Source: Gibbsiella quercinecans (GTDB lineage: Bacteria > Pseudomonadota > Gammaproteobacteria > Enterobacterales > Enterobacteriaceae). From it: 64,000 bases of DNA. The stretch covers positions 3,534,001 to 3,598,000 of the forward strand of contig NZ_CP014136.1 of NCBI RefSeq assembly GCF_002291425.1, written 5' to 3'. Below the pieces are notes generated by a model. That model worked only from the letters and a program-made list of their open reading frames with translations. It was not told the DNA's origin and made no database searches. A program made the translations under genes and the position numbers. This document shows, in pieces, positions 9,751 to 19,426 of this stretch (the stretch's first letter is position 1; every line of letters starts with the position of its first letter).

Positions 9751-10413
9751 ATGAGAATTCTGCTGATTGAAGACGACACGCTGATTGGCGATGGCATTAA
9801 AGCCGGCCTGACCAAGCTCGGTTTCACCCTGGACTGGTTTACCGACGGCGTGGTGGGCAAGCGCGCCCTGGCCAGCGCGCCCTATGATGCGGTAATCCTC
9901 GATCTTAGCCTGCCGGGCCTTGATGGGTTGGATTTGCTGCGCGCCTGGCGCCAGGCCGGCCATGACATTCCTGTATTGATTCTCACTGCTCGCGATGCGC
10001 TGGAGCAGCGCCTCTGCGGTTTGCAGAACGGCGCGGACGATTACCTGTGCAAACCCTTCGCGCTGGCGGAAGTGGCGGCGCGCCTGCAGGCGTTGATCCG
10101 CCGGCGCCACGGGCAGCTGATGCCGCAGTTGGCGCACGGCAATGTGGTCTTCGACAGCGCCGCCCGCAGCGTTAGCGTTAATGGTGAACCGGTGGCGCTG
10201 ACGCCGCGCGAACTGGCGGTGCTGGAGCTGTTCTTGCACAACAAAGGGCGGGTGCTGGCGCGGCCGTTGATTCAGGAAAAGCTCTACGCCTGGGACGATG
10301 AGGTGAGCAGCAACGCGGTGGAGGTACATATTCACCACCTGCGGCGCAAGCTGGGCAGCGGCTTTATCCGCACGGTGCATGGCGTGGGCTATACGTTGGG
10401 GGCGGCTGAATGA
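9751..10413 (+). CDS. qseB: response regulator QseB (OmpR family)
   Basis: DNA-binding response regulator, 220 residues. The receiver domain (1-115) has the acidic pocket EDD at 7-9, phospho-acceptor Asp51 in VILDLSLPG, and the conserved Lys in LCKPFAL. The C-terminal winged helix (about 125-218) ends with [12 protein letters not shown] and the TVHGVGYTL turn. Identity to E. coli QseB is high along the whole length, clearly more than to BasR/PmrA. It overlaps qseC by four bases. In E. coli K-12, yad fimbrial genes occupy this panB-folK gap, so the placement here is unusual. Confidence 0.9.
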   Translation: MRILLIEDDTLIGDGIKAGLTKLGFTLDWFTDGVVGKRALASAPYDAVILDLSLPGLDGLDLLRAWRQAGHDIPVLILTARDALEQRLCGLQNGADDYLCKPFALAEVAARLQALIRRRHGQLMPQLAHGNVVFDSAARSVSVNGEPVALTPRELAVLELFLHNKGRVLARPLIQEKLYAWDDEVSSNAVEVHIHHLRRKLGSGFIRTVHGVGYTLGAAE

Positions 10414-11780
10414 AGCGTTGGAGCCTGCGGCTGCGGCTGATCGTTATTTTCGGCCTATTGGCGTTGTTGACCTGGTGCTGTGCAAGCCTGGTGGCGTGGA
10501 AAATCACGCGCGATAACATCAACGAAGTGTTCGACACCCAGCAGATGTTGTTTGCCAAACGGCTGGCTACCGCCAGCCTGGGGGATCGGCTGGCCAGCGA
10601 GCAGGTGCGCAGCCTGCCGCAAACCAAGAGGCTGGTGCGCAACGGCAAACGGGGTGAACAGGATGACGATGCGCTGGCCTTCGCCATTTTCGACCGCCAG
10701 GGCCACATGCTGCTGCATGACGGTGAAAACGGCGCCGATGTGATGTTCGATGAGCGCAACGACGGGTTTATCGTTGGCCGCCTAAGGGGCGATGACGATG
10801 CCTGGCGGCTGCTGTGGCTGACCAGCCCCGATGGCCGCTATCGCATCGTGGTGGGGCAGGAGTTGGAATACCGCCAGGATATGGCGCTGGATATGGTGAC
10901 CGGGCAACTGCTGCCGTGGTTGATCACCTTACCGATCCTGATGCTGCTGATCGCCTTGATGGTGGGGCGGGAACTGCGGCCGCTGCGCGCCGTGGCCGCC
11001 GGGCTGCGCCAGCGTGCGCCGGATGATGCGGCACCGATCGACGCCCGGCAGGTGCCAACGGAAGTGCGCCCGCTGGTGGATGCGCTCAATACATTGTTTA
11101 CCCGCATCAATACCATGTTGGTGCGCGAGCGCCGCTTCACCTCCGACGCCGCCCATGAACTGCGCAGCCCGTTGGCGGCGTTGCGGGTGCAGGCTGAAGT
11201 GGTGCAACTGGCCGGTGATGATGTGCCGGTGCGTATGCATGCGGTAGAAAACCTGATGGTCAGTATCGACCGCGCCACACGCTTGGTGGACCAACTACTG
11301 ACGCTTTCGCGGCTGGATTCGCTGTCGGATCTTGAGCCGCTGGAGCCGGCCGACTGGTGCCAACTGGTGCCGGCGGCGCTGGCCGAGCAGGAGCGTTATG
11401 CCAACAGCCGGAGCGTTGCATTGCACTATCAGCCGCAGGGCACGCCGAAGCCGCTGCCTGGGCAACCGCTGCTGCTGTCTTTGCTGATACGCAACCTGGT
11501 GGATAACGCGCTGCGCTATACGCCGGTGGGCGGCCGGGTAACGGTCACGTTGAATGAAGGGCAACTGCAGGTGGCGGATAACGGGCCGGGGGTAAGCGTG
11601 GAGCAGCTTGCCAGGTTGGGCGAGCGCTTTTACCGGCCGCCGGGGCAGGTGCAGAGCGGCAGCGGATTGGGCTTATCGATAGTGCAACGTATCGCCGCAT
11701 TGCATGGGCTGACAATGCGTTTCGCTAACCGCACGGAAGGGGGCTTTATTGCTACGGTGATGTTTCCGGGGCGCGGCTAG
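10410..11780 (+). CDS. qseC: sensor histidine kinase QseC
   Basis: Inner-membrane kinase and partner of QseB; 456 residues (449 in E. coli). The first membrane segment is about 9-31 and the second about 166-186, with a roughly 135-residue periplasmic sensor domain between them. The phospho-acceptor His249 lies in [11 protein letters not shown]. The N box (NLVDNALRY), G1 (DNGPGV) and G2 (GSGLGLSIV) of the ATPase domain are intact. E. coli QseC is reported to respond to autoinducer-3 and catecholamines; whether this one does cannot be seen from sequence. Confidence 0.9.
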   Translation: MKRWSLRLRLIVIFGLLALLTWCCASLVAWKITRDNINEVFDTQQMLFAKRLATASLGDRLASEQVRSLPQTKRLVRNGKRGEQDDDALAFAIFDRQGHMLLHDGENGADVMFDERNDGFIVGRLRGDDDAWRLLWLTSPDGRYRIVVGQELEYRQDMALDMVTGQLLPWLITLPILMLLIALMVGRELRPLRAVAAGLRQRAPDDAAPIDARQVPTEVRPLVDALNTLFTRINTMLVRERRFTSDAAHELRSPLAALRVQAEVVQLAGDDVPVRMHAVENLMVSIDRATRLVDQLLTLSRLDSLSDLEPLEPADWCQLVPAALAEQERYANSRSVALHYQPQGTPKPLPGQPLLLSLLIRNLVDNALRYTPVGGRVTVTLNEGQLQVADNGPGVSVEQLARLGERFYRPPGQVQSGSGLGLSIVQRIAALHGLTMRFANRTEGGFIATVMFPGRG

Positions 11781-11791
11781 CCGGCCCTGGA

Positions 11792-12286
11792 TCACGCGCC
11801 GGGCGGGTGCCACAGCTGCATGCCGTTTCGCGGCACGCGCTTCAGGCATTCAGCCAGTGGCGTGCCGTCGGGCAGCACCAGATCCGGTGCAATCTCGGCC
11901 AGCGGGTAGAGCATAAATTCGCGCTCTTTCAGGCCGTAGTGCGGCACCGTCAGCCGTTCAGTGGCGATTTGGCTATCGCCATACAACAGCATGTCCAGAT
12001 CGAGAGTGCGCGGCCCCCAGCGCTCATCTTTGCGCACCCGCCCCTGATTGCGTTCGATGTGTTGGGTGTGATCGAGCAACTGCTCGGCGGGCAACCGGGT
12101 ATCCAGCGCCACCACCGCATTGAGGAAATCAGGCTGGTTTTGCGGCCCCAGCGGCTTGGTGCGGTAAAATGACGAACACACGATCAGCCGGGTTTGCGGA
12201 ATGTGCGCCAGCGCTTCCAATGCCGCATTCGCCTGTTGCAACGGCTGCGCCTGGTTGCTGCCGATCGCGACATAGACGCGGATCAT
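11792..12286 (-). CDS. folK: 6-hydroxymethyl-7,8-dihydropterin pyrophosphokinase
   Basis: Folate synthesis: pyrophosphorylates hydroxymethyldihydropterin before DHPS joins it to p-aminobenzoate. It has 164 residues. Typical HPPK motifs are seen: the N-terminal VYVAIGSN, RTKPLGPQNQPDFLNAVV, and the metal-binding WGPRTLDLDMLLYG near residues 90-105. The start touches the pcnB stop at 12286, so pcnB-folK is an operon as in E. coli. Confidence 0.97.
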   Translation of the reverse strand: MIRVYVAIGSNQAQPLQQANAALEALAHIPQTRLIVCSSFYRTKPLGPQNQPDFLNAVVALDTRLPAEQLLDHTQHIERNQGRVRKDERWGPRTLDLDMLLYGDSQIATERLTVPHYGLKEREFMLYPLAEIAPDLVLPDGTPLAECLKRVPRNGMQLWHPPGA

Positions 12287-13830
12287 TATTCGCCTTCTTT
12301 ACGCGGCGCACGGCGGCGTGGCCGGCGTTGGCGTGAACGGCGCGGTGCCGGATCGTCGCCCAGCGTACTGAGCATGTTTTTCTGCTGCGCGGCGGTGGCG
12401 GCCTGGAATTCGCCCCACCAGTCGGCCAGGCGTTGCATTTCCGGGTTGTTTTCCACCTGGGCGCGCAGCGCCAGCAGATCGTAAGCCGCGCGGAATTTGG
12501 GGTGCTCCATCAGTTTGTGGGCACGTTTCCCCTGACGGCGGGACAAGCGCAGCTGCAATTGCCAGATATCACGCACCAGCGTGGTAATGCGTTTTGGAAT
12601 CGCCAGTGAACGGCACTGCTCGTCCAGCACATCGTTCATGGCCAGCGCGAAGGCATCGTAATAGGCCAGCCCGCTTTCCTGCGCCAGCTTCTGCGCGTGC
12701 TCCAGCAGCGGATACCACAGCATGGCCGAGAACAGGAACGCCGGGTTGACGCGCATGTTGTTCTGCAACCGGTGATCGGTGTTTTTCAGCACCTGGATCA
12801 GGATGCGCTCCATCGGCGTATCGTGGTTCGGCGTGAAGTTGCGCGCGATTAACGGGAACAGCGGCTGGAACAACTGGTATTCACACAGCTTCAGGTAGGT
12901 CGGCAGCCCGTAGCCGGCCTGCAGCAGCTTGAGCGACTCTTCAAACAGGCGCGCCGGCGGAATTTCGTGCAGTAGTGCGGCCAGACGAGGGATCGGCTCT
13001 GCGCTTTCTTCGCTGATGGTCATATCCAGCTTGGCGGCGAAGCGCACCGCTCGCAGCATGCGTACCGGATCTTCCCGATAGCGGGTTTCCGGATCGCCGA
13101 TCAGGCGTATCACGCCCGCTTGCAGATCGCGCATGCCACCGACGTAATCGCGCACCGTAAAGTCCGCCACGCCGTAATACAGGCTGTTGATGGTGAAGTC
13201 GCGGCGCTGAGCATCTTCTTCGATCGAACCAAAGATGTTGTCGCGCAGCAGCATGCCGTTTTGCGCCTGCTGGGATGAATTCTTATCGTGCTCCTGGTCT
13301 TGCTCCTGGTGCTGTTCATGGTGGCCGCGGAAGGTGGCCACTTCGATGATTTCCGGCCCGAACATCACGTGCGCCAGGCGGAAGCGGCGGCCGACCAGGC
13401 GGCAGTTGCGGAACAGTTTGCGCACCTGTTCCGGCGTCGCATTGGTGGTGACGTCGAAATCTTTGGGCTTTTTGCCCAGCAGCAGATCGCGCACGCCGCC
13501 GCCGACCAGATAGGCTTCAAAGCCTGATTTATTCAGGCGGTACAGCACCTTCAGTGCGTTATCGCTGATGTCTTTGCGTGAAATGGCGTGCTGATCGCGG
13601 GGGATGACGGTCATAGAGCCGGCGCTTTCGCTAACGGGCGGCTGCGGGCGTTTTGCCGGCGCAGTGCGGCGACGCGGGGCTTCTTTGCTGCTTTCGATGG
13701 CGCGCGGCGGCTTGGCAGCCTGGCGGGGTTCGCGAGCTGCGTTTTTATCGCTGGCGGGCGACTGTTCGCCTGCCGGCTTGTCATCGCGGATTAGTACCTT
13801 ACGGCAGAAATTGGCTACTCGGGTAAAAAT
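12286..13830 (-). CDS. pcnB: poly(A) polymerase I, ATT start
   Basis: Adds poly(A) tails to RNA 3' ends and so promotes decay; 514 residues. The gene does not begin at the ATG at 13614. The same frame runs upstream and encodes [13 protein letters not shown], matching the E. coli PcnB N-terminus. It opens with ATT at 13830-13828 behind a GAGGTG ribosome site. E. coli pcnB also starts with AUU, which limits its expression. The nucleotidyltransferase core has GGGVRD (110-115) and metal ligands DFD (124-126). Residues about 16-72 form a Pro/Ala/Arg-rich linker longer than in E. coli, and the C-terminus is a basic, RNA-binding-like [10 protein letters not shown] tail. Confidence 0.93.
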   Translation of the reverse strand: MFTRVANFCRKVLIRDDKPAGEQSPASDKNAAREPRQAAKPPRAIESSKEAPRRRTAPAKRPQPPVSESAGSMTVIPRDQHAISRKDISDNALKVLYRLNKSGFEAYLVGGGVRDLLLGKKPKDFDVTTNATPEQVRKLFRNCRLVGRRFRLAHVMFGPEIIEVATFRGHHEQHQEQDQEHDKNSSQQAQNGMLLRDNIFGSIEEDAQRRDFTINSLYYGVADFTVRDYVGGMRDLQAGVIRLIGDPETRYREDPVRMLRAVRFAAKLDMTISEESAEPIPRLAALLHEIPPARLFEESLKLLQAGYGLPTYLKLCEYQLFQPLFPLIARNFTPNHDTPMERILIQVLKNTDHRLQNNMRVNPAFLFSAMLWYPLLEHAQKLAQESGLAYYDAFALAMNDVLDEQCRSLAIPKRITTLVRDIWQLQLRLSRRQGKRAHKLMEHPKFRAAYDLLALRAQVENNPEMQRLADWWGEFQAATAAQQKNMLSTLGDDPAPRRSRQRRPRRRAPRKEGE

Positions 13831-13891
13831 GGTACACCTCGATAGTGACTGATAAAAATGGCGCTAATAAAAAATAGCGGCTAATCATAGC

Positions 13892-14803
13892 TCACCATGG
13901 CGCCTTTGAGAATGCTGATGTGGCTTTATCCAGGGGAATGGCCTTCTGGCGCGGGATGCTTTCCAGCGCCCAATGGTCCACTGCCCAGCTCAATAATAAC
14001 GGCAGGTCAAGATCTTGCCAGCTTTCCGGCAGCGGTTGGCGCAGAAATTTTAGCGCTGCAACCAGCACCGGGCGCGGATCGCCCGCCGGCAGCGCCGGAG
14101 CATGGTTTTGCTTGGAGAGTTTCAGCCCGTGTTCACCCAGCGCCAGCGGCAGGTGTACGTAGGCAGGCACCGGTGCCTGTAACTGCCGGTAAAGGGCGAT
14201 CTGGCGGACGGTGGGTTCGATCAGGTCGGCGCCGCGGACAATTTCGCTGACGCCCTGCGCGTGATCGTCCACCACCACCGCCAGGTTATAGGCAAACAGG
14301 CCATCGCGGCGGCGGATGATAAAGTCCTCTTGCGCCAATGCCGGATCGGCCAGCAGTTCGCCCTGCAGGCGATCGTGGAAGCGGTATACCGGGTTGGTCT
14401 GGCGCAGGCGGATTGCCGCACCCTGTGGGCCCAGCTGCAGATTGCGGCAGTGGCCGTCATACAGCCCACCGGTTTGCTGAATGCGGCTGCGGGTACAGGT
14501 GCAGTAATAACAGAGCCCTTGCTGCCGGAGCCACGCTAAGGCGGCGCGATAGGCGTCGTGGCGCTGGGATTGGTAGAGCACCGGGCCGTCCCAATGTAGG
14601 CCGTAGTGTTCCAGCGTAAACAGGATGCTGTCGGCGGCGCCGGCGACTTCGCGGGGAGGATCGATATCTTCAATACGCAGAAGCCACTGCCCATGTTGCG
14701 AGCGGGCTTGTAAATAGCTTCCCAGGGCGGCAATCAGTGAACCGAAGTGCAGATCCCCGGAAGGCGATGGAGCGAAACGCCCCACATAATGATGTTCAGA
14801 CAT
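13892..14803 (-). CDS. gluQ: glutamyl-Q tRNA(Asp) synthetase
   Basis: A truncated glutamyl-tRNA synthetase paralogue that attaches glutamate to queuosine in tRNA-Asp. The 303 residues contain only the catalytic half. HIGH-like LHFGS is at 18-22, KLSKQ takes the place of KMSKS, and the zinc-binding segment carries [10 protein letters not shown] plus a later Cys in GHC. There is no anticodon-binding domain, as in the family. It lies downstream of dksA on the same strand, as in E. coli. Confidence 0.95.
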   Translation of the reverse strand: MSEHHYVGRFAPSPSGDLHFGSLIAALGSYLQARSQHGQWLLRIEDIDPPREVAGAADSILFTLEHYGLHWDGPVLYQSQRHDAYRAALAWLRQQGLCYYCTCTRSRIQQTGGLYDGHCRNLQLGPQGAAIRLRQTNPVYRFHDRLQGELLADPALAQEDFIIRRRDGLFAYNLAVVVDDHAQGVSEIVRGADLIEPTVRQIALYRQLQAPVPAYVHLPLALGEHGLKLSKQNHAPALPAGDPRPVLVAALKFLRQPLPESWQDLDLPLLLSWAVDHWALESIPRQKAIPLDKATSAFSKAPW

Positions 14804-14832
14804 AGTTGGAAAAGGCCGTTACCTCATGATAC

Positions 14833-14852
14833 GGCGCGCCGTTAAGCGCGCC
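14833..14852 (-). terminator. hairpin between dksA and gluQ
   Basis: GGCGCGC and GCGCGCC form a seven-pair stem with a six-base loop in the 63-bp dksA-gluQ gap. There is no T run, so it may partly attenuate or stabilise the dksA message rather than end it fully. Confidence 0.45.
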
Positions 14853-14866
14853 GCAGGGTAACGTGA

Positions 14867-15322
14867 TTAGCCGGCCATCTGCTTTTCGCGGATCTCGGCC
14901 AACGTTTTGCAATCAATACACAAATCGGCGGTTGGGCGCGCCTCAAGGCGGCGAATGCCGATCTCCACGCCGCAAGATTCGCAGTAGCCGAAATCTTCGT
15001 CTTCCACTTTCTTCAGCGTTTTTTCGATCTTTTTGATCAGTTTGCGTTCACGGTCACGGTTACGCAGTTCGAGGCTGAATTCTTCTTCCTGAGCGGCCCG
15101 ATCGACCGGATCCGGGAAGTTGGCAGCTTCATCTTGCATATGCGAGACAGTACGGTCCACTTCGTCCCTGAGCTGGTTGCGCCATGCTTCAAGAATACGC
15201 TTGAAGTGCGCCAACTGGGCGTCGTTCATGTACTCTTCGCCCGGCTTCTCTTGATACGGCTCCACCCCAGCGATGGCGAGAATGCTCAAGGACGAGGTTT
15301 TACGGTTTTGCCCTTCTTGCAT
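14867..15322 (-). CDS. dksA: RNA polymerase-binding transcription factor DksA
   Basis: Binds the RNA polymerase secondary channel and works with ppGpp in the stringent response. The 151 residues match the E. coli length. The coiled-coil tip carries the two key aspartates in NFPDPVDRA (Asp71 and Asp74), and the zinc finger uses the pairs CESC and CIDC near residues 114-138. An AGGAGAAG ribosome site precedes the ATG. It lies between sfsA (upstream) and gluQ (downstream), the conserved order. Confidence 0.97.
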   Translation of the reverse strand: MQEGQNRKTSSLSILAIAGVEPYQEKPGEEYMNDAQLAHFKRILEAWRNQLRDEVDRTVSHMQDEAANFPDPVDRAAQEEEFSLELRNRDRERKLIKKIEKTLKKVEDEDFGYCESCGVEIGIRRLEARPTADLCIDCKTLAEIREKQMAG

Positions 15323-15504
15323 GTTGCTTCTCCTACATACACACGCACTATCGAATCCCCAATGCGGGGGAAAAACAGGCCGCTATAAATAACAGATGGT
15401 GAGGGGGTTGGCAATTATTCCTGTCGCCTGCTTGACAATGGTGTGAAGGAAGGCGTATTTGGCGGCGTAATATCTCTCTTTTGCATTATTAATACCGGGC
15501 ATTA

Positions 15505-16212
15505 TTAACCGGCAAATAATGGCACTTTCCCGCGAAGAGACAGGCCGCCGGGTGAGACATCGGCCCCATAACACACCACTTCCACCCCCGACTGCTGAAC
15601 CTGAGCCAAAAGCTCTGCATAATGCGCATCTATATGATGTGCCGGGGCAACCTGCGTGATGCCGGTATGTAAAACGGCAAAAAACAGCACTGCCCGTTGC
15701 CCATCAGCCGCCATGTTTTGCAGCTCCCGCAGATGCTTCTGCCCCCTGAGCGTTACTGCATCAGGAAAGTAACCACGGTTGTGTTGCAATAATGTGACCG
15801 ACTTGACTTCAATATAGCAGTTAACCCGGTTTTCCGCTTGTAATAACAAATCGATACGGCTGTTTTCACTGCCGTACTTTACCTCGCCGCTGATTTTACT
15901 GTAACCGGATAATTCCGCTATACGGTTTTGCTCAATCGCCTCGCGCACCAAGCCGTTAGCCCGCATTGTGTTGACGCAGATCCAGTCGCCCTGCTGGGTG
16001 TGGGTCAGTTCCCAACTGTGCGCATATTTGCGTTTGGCGTTATCCGAGGTGGAGTACCAGACGGTATCGCCCGGCGTCGCGCAGCCCGTCATGGCACCGG
16101 TGTTGGCACAGTGCAGGGTGAAGGTTTCCCCTTGCGGGGTCACGACATCGGCCAGAAAGCGTTTATAGCGCTTGATCAGCGTGGCGGGTTGCAGCGGTGG
16201 GGTGAATTTCAT
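15505..16212 (-). CDS. sfsA: SfsA family protein
   Basis: A protein of 235 residues matching E. coli SfsA (234). The old name, sugar fermentation stimulation, comes from a maltose phenotype; the fold has nuclease-like features (YIEVKSVTL resembles a PD-(D/E)XK core), but no activity can be assigned here. The start at 16212 has an AGGAAA site and overlaps the thpR stop (ATGA), so translation is coupled. Confidence 0.93.
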   Translation of the reverse strand: MKFTPPLQPATLIKRYKRFLADVVTPQGETFTLHCANTGAMTGCATPGDTVWYSTSDNAKRKYAHSWELTHTQQGDWICVNTMRANGLVREAIEQNRIAELSGYSKISGEVKYGSENSRIDLLLQAENRVNCYIEVKSVTLLQHNRGYFPDAVTLRGQKHLRELQNMAADGQRAVLFFAVLHTGITQVAPAHHIDAHYAELLAQVQQSGVEVVCYGADVSPGGLSLRGKVPLFAG

Positions 16213-16751
16213 GTGTTTCCTGCGTTGTTCAGCGGCCATTGGGCCAGCTCGTGGTAGCGTGTGCGCCCGTTTTCAAAAATGGACTGGCAAAGGGAAAAAT
16301 GGTCGGCCTGGTAAGCCCAGCCGGGCGTTGCCGGCGGGATCGCCACCGGTTGGTTGGCGGCGCGCAGTAGGGTGATATGGGGGTGAAACGGCAAAGGGCT
16401 TTGATAACAGCCGCTGCGCGCCGCCTGTGAGCGCAGCATCTCCGCCAGTTGCAGCAACCCGCGCGGCGCATGTTTAGCGCCAAGCCAAACCACGCCGGGG
16501 CCGGGCCAATGGCCGAGATCGTCCAGCACCAGCTTGAACTGGCGTTGGCGGATGCGGCCCGCCAGCGCTTGCAGCGCCGCTTCTTTTTGGGTGCTGATCT
16601 CGCCAAGGACCGCCAGCGTCAGGTGCAGGTTTGCCGCCGCAACCGGCCGGCCCGCCTCTGCAGCAAACGCGCCGGCCCGCCAGCGGACGATCTGCTGTTG
16701 CAGCGGAGCCGGCAGAGGCAGTGCAAAAAACAGGCGGCGTGAATTGGACAT
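16209..16751 (-). CDS. thpR: RNA 2',3'-cyclic phosphodiesterase (LigT/2H family)
   Basis: Hydrolyses 2',3'-cyclic phosphates on RNA; 180 residues. The two HxTx motifs that define the 2H superfamily are present: HLTL (His43, Thr45) and HITL (His124, Thr126). The start at 16751 gives the family N-terminus [10 protein letters not shown]; the 19 codons upstream are unsupported. It is coupled to sfsA and divergent from hrpB. Confidence 0.93.
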   Translation of the reverse strand: MSNSRRLFFALPLPAPLQQQIVRWRAGAFAAEAGRPVAAANLHLTLAVLGEISTQKEAALQALAGRIRQRQFKLVLDDLGHWPGPGVVWLGAKHAPRGLLQLAEMLRSQAARSGCYQSPLPFHPHITLLRAANQPVAIPPATPGWAYQADHFSLCQSIFENGRTRYHELAQWPLNNAGNT

Positions 16752-16888
16752 GGAACCCCGGTAAATGAATGAAACGCTGGGCGTAATGCTACAATGTGCG
16801 CCATTCAATGTTAACCATCCCCTTCACCTTTCTGGCAACGGCGCCTGCGCCGCCATCGAGTGTTGGGGGGGAACCCAGGGAGAATGCT

Positions 16889-19327
16889 GTGTCTTCACTG
16901 CCCGTCAGCGAGGTTGTCGATGAAATATTGGCCGCGCTGCAATCCGCTCCGCAGGTGCTGCTGCACGCGCCGACCGGCGCCGGTAAATCCACCTGGTTGC
17001 CGCTACAGATACTGGCGCGGGCCAACCTGCCCGGGCGCATTATCATGCTGGAGCCACGGCGGCTGGCGGCGAGAAACGTGGCTTACCGGCTGGCGCAGCA
17101 GTTGGGCCAGGAGGTGGGCCAAACCGTTGGCTACCGTATGCGTGCGGAAAGCAAAAGCGGGCCCAACACCCGGCTGCTGGTGGTGACTGAAGGCATTCTG
17201 ACGCGGATGCTGCAGCAGGATGCTGAACTGCAAGGGGTCTCCTTGGTGATCCTGGATGAATTCCATGAGCGCAGCCTGCAGGCCGACTTGGCGCTGGCGC
17301 TGCTGCTGGATGTTCAGCAGGGGCTGCGTGACGATCTAAAACTGCTGATCATGTCGGCGACGTTGGACAACGCGCGCTTATCGCAGTGCCTGCCGGCGGC
17401 GGCAGTGGCGGTATCGCAAGGGCGCAGTTTCCCGGTGGCGCGCCAATATCATCCGCTTGCCAGCCATCAGCGCGTTGAAGACGGCATAGCCAATGCCGTC
17501 AAACGTCTGCTGGCTGAGCAGCACGGCTCGCTGCTGCTGTTTTTGCCGGGCGTGGGGGAGATCCACCGCGTGCTGGAGCGGCTGAACGGCGAACTGGCGG
17601 CGGATACCGAACTGTGCCCGTTGTACGGCGCGCTGCCGCAGGCGGAACAACAAAAAGCGATCCAGCCCGCCGCGGCCGGGCGGCGCAAGGTGGTGTTGGC
17701 GACCAACATTGCCGAGACCAGCCTGACTATCGAAGGGATCCGCCTGGTTGTGGATAGCGGCCTGGAACGCGTGGCGAACTACGATCAGCGCACCGGCTTG
17801 ACGCGGCTGGTGACGCAGCGTATCAGCCAGGCTTCGATGATCCAGCGCGCCGGCCGGGCAGGTCGCCTGGAACCGGGCATCTGCTGGCACCTGTTTGCCA
17901 AAGAGCAGGCTGAACGCGCCCCGGAACATGCGCAGCCGGAGATTTTGCAAAGCGAACTCACCGGTTTCTGGCTGGAACTGTTGCAATGGGGCTGCCATGA
18001 CGCGAGCCAACTCACCTGGCTGGATGCCCCGCCGGCCAGCGCGCTGGCGGCCGCCCGGCGCTTGCTGCAAGATCTTGGCGCGGTGGATGCCGGCGGCAAA
18101 CTCACCGCCAACGGGCGGCAGATGGCCGCGCTCGGGTGCGAACCACGGCTGGCGGCGATGCTGCTGGCCGGGGCGCAGTTAGGGGCGGATGGGCTGGCGA
18201 CGGCGGCGTTGCTGGTAGCGTTGCTGGAAGAGCCGCCGCGTTCAGGCCAGGCGGATATTGGCTACTGGTTAAGCCGCCCACAGCCGCACTGGCAGCGCCG
18301 CGCTGCGCAGTTGGCCAAGCGCGTGGCGCAGCGTGCCGGGCAGGTAGATGTCGATCTGGCGCCGCGCTTGTTGGCGCAGGGCGCGAGCGATCGCATCGCC
18401 CAGCAACGCGGGCAGGACGGGCATTATCTGCTGGCTAACGGTTTTGGCGCCGCGTTGGAGCGTGATGAAGCGTTGTCGCGTGCGGCCTGGCTGATCGCGC
18501 CTGCGCTACTGCAAGGGGCGAACAGCCCGGAAGCGCGTATTCTGTTGGCGTTGCCGGTGGAGATAACGGCGCTGGCGGCGGAACTACCGGGGTTGGTTTC
18601 ACAACAGACGGCGGTCGAGTGGGATGAAGAAAAAGGCACGCTGCGCGCCTGGAAGCGCCAGCAAATCGGCCGTTTGACGCTGCGGGCGCAGCCGTTGGCC
18701 AAGCCCGCCGATGAAGAGCTGCAGCAGGCGCTGCTGGCGTGGGTGCGGGCGCAGGGGCTGGCGGTGTTGAATTGGGATGCGGCCGCCGAGCAACTGCGGG
18801 CCCGCCTGCAGTGCGCCCACCAATGGTTGCCGGAGGCGGCGTGGCCGGCGGTGGACGACGAGGCATTGTTGGCGGCGCTTGAGCAATGGTTACTGCCCTC
18901 ACTCTCGGGCGTGCGCGATTTGCGCGGCCTGAAGCAGGTGAATATCGCCGAGGCGCTCAACCGCCTGCTGGACTGGTCGCAAAAACAGCGGCTGGATAAT
19001 GCGCTGCCCACTCATTACACTGTGCCAACCGGCAGTCGTCTGCCTATCCGCTATCATGTTGATAAACCGCCGCTGTTGCCCGTTCGCCTGCAGGAGATGT
19101 TTGGCGAACGCAGCAGCCCGATGTTGGCGGAAGGGCGCATCGCGGTAGTGCTGGAGTTACTTTCGCCGGCACAGCGGCCGCTGCAAATCACCGGCGATCT
19201 GGCGGCGTTTTGGCAGGGCGCCTACCGGGACGTGCAGAAAGAGATGAAAGGGCGCTACCCGAAACACGTATGGCCGGATGATCCCGCCAATGCGGCGCCG
19301 ACGCGGCGCACTAAAAAATATCAGTAA
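16889..19327 (+). CDS. hrpB: ATP-dependent helicase HrpB, GTG start
   Basis: DEAH-box-type helicase of 812 residues whose in vivo substrate is unclear. Walker A APTGAGKST is at 27-35 and Walker B appears as DEFH (123-126). The SAT motif (IMSATL) and motif VI QRAGRAGR follow, then the HrpB-specific C-terminal domain (EMFGERSSP). The GTG at 16889 gives the family N-terminus SSLPVSEV and has an AGGGAG site six bases upstream. The open frame back to 16796 would overlap the divergent promoter region of thpR. Confidence 0.92.
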   Translation: MSSLPVSEVVDEILAALQSAPQVLLHAPTGAGKSTWLPLQILARANLPGRIIMLEPRRLAARNVAYRLAQQLGQEVGQTVGYRMRAESKSGPNTRLLVVTEGILTRMLQQDAELQGVSLVILDEFHERSLQADLALALLLDVQQGLRDDLKLLIMSATLDNARLSQCLPAAAVAVSQGRSFPVARQYHPLASHQRVEDGIANAVKRLLAEQHGSLLLFLPGVGEIHRVLERLNGELAADTELCPLYGALPQAEQQKAIQPAAAGRRKVVLATNIAETSLTIEGIRLVVDSGLERVANYDQRTGLTRLVTQRISQASMIQRAGRAGRLEPGICWHLFAKEQAERAPEHAQPEILQSELTGFWLELLQWGCHDASQLTWLDAPPASALAAARRLLQDLGAVDAGGKLTANGRQMAALGCEPRLAAMLLAGAQLGADGLATAALLVALLEEPPRSGQADIGYWLSRPQPHWQRRAAQLAKRVAQRAGQVDVDLAPRLLAQGASDRIAQQRGQDGHYLLANGFGAALERDEALSRAAWLIAPALLQGANSPEARILLALPVEITALAAELPGLVSQQTAVEWDEEKGTLRAWKRQQIGRLTLRAQPLAKPADEELQQALLAWVRAQGLAVLNWDAAAEQLRARLQCAHQWLPEAAWPAVDDEALLAALEQWLLPSLSGVRDLRGLKQVNIAEALNRLLDWSQKQRLDNALPTHYTVPTGSRLPIRYHVDKPPLLPVRLQEMFGERSSPMLAEGRIAVVLELLSPAQRPLQITGDLAAFWQGAYRDVQKEMKGRYPKHVWPDDPANAAPTRRTKKYQ

Positions 19328-19426
19328 GATAATTCAGATGTTTCTTCTGTTCAGTGGCCGGGCGCAGGAACAGATTAAGCGACAAGATGATGGCCAGCAG
19401 AGCCGCAAGCGTGGAGAACGACAGCA

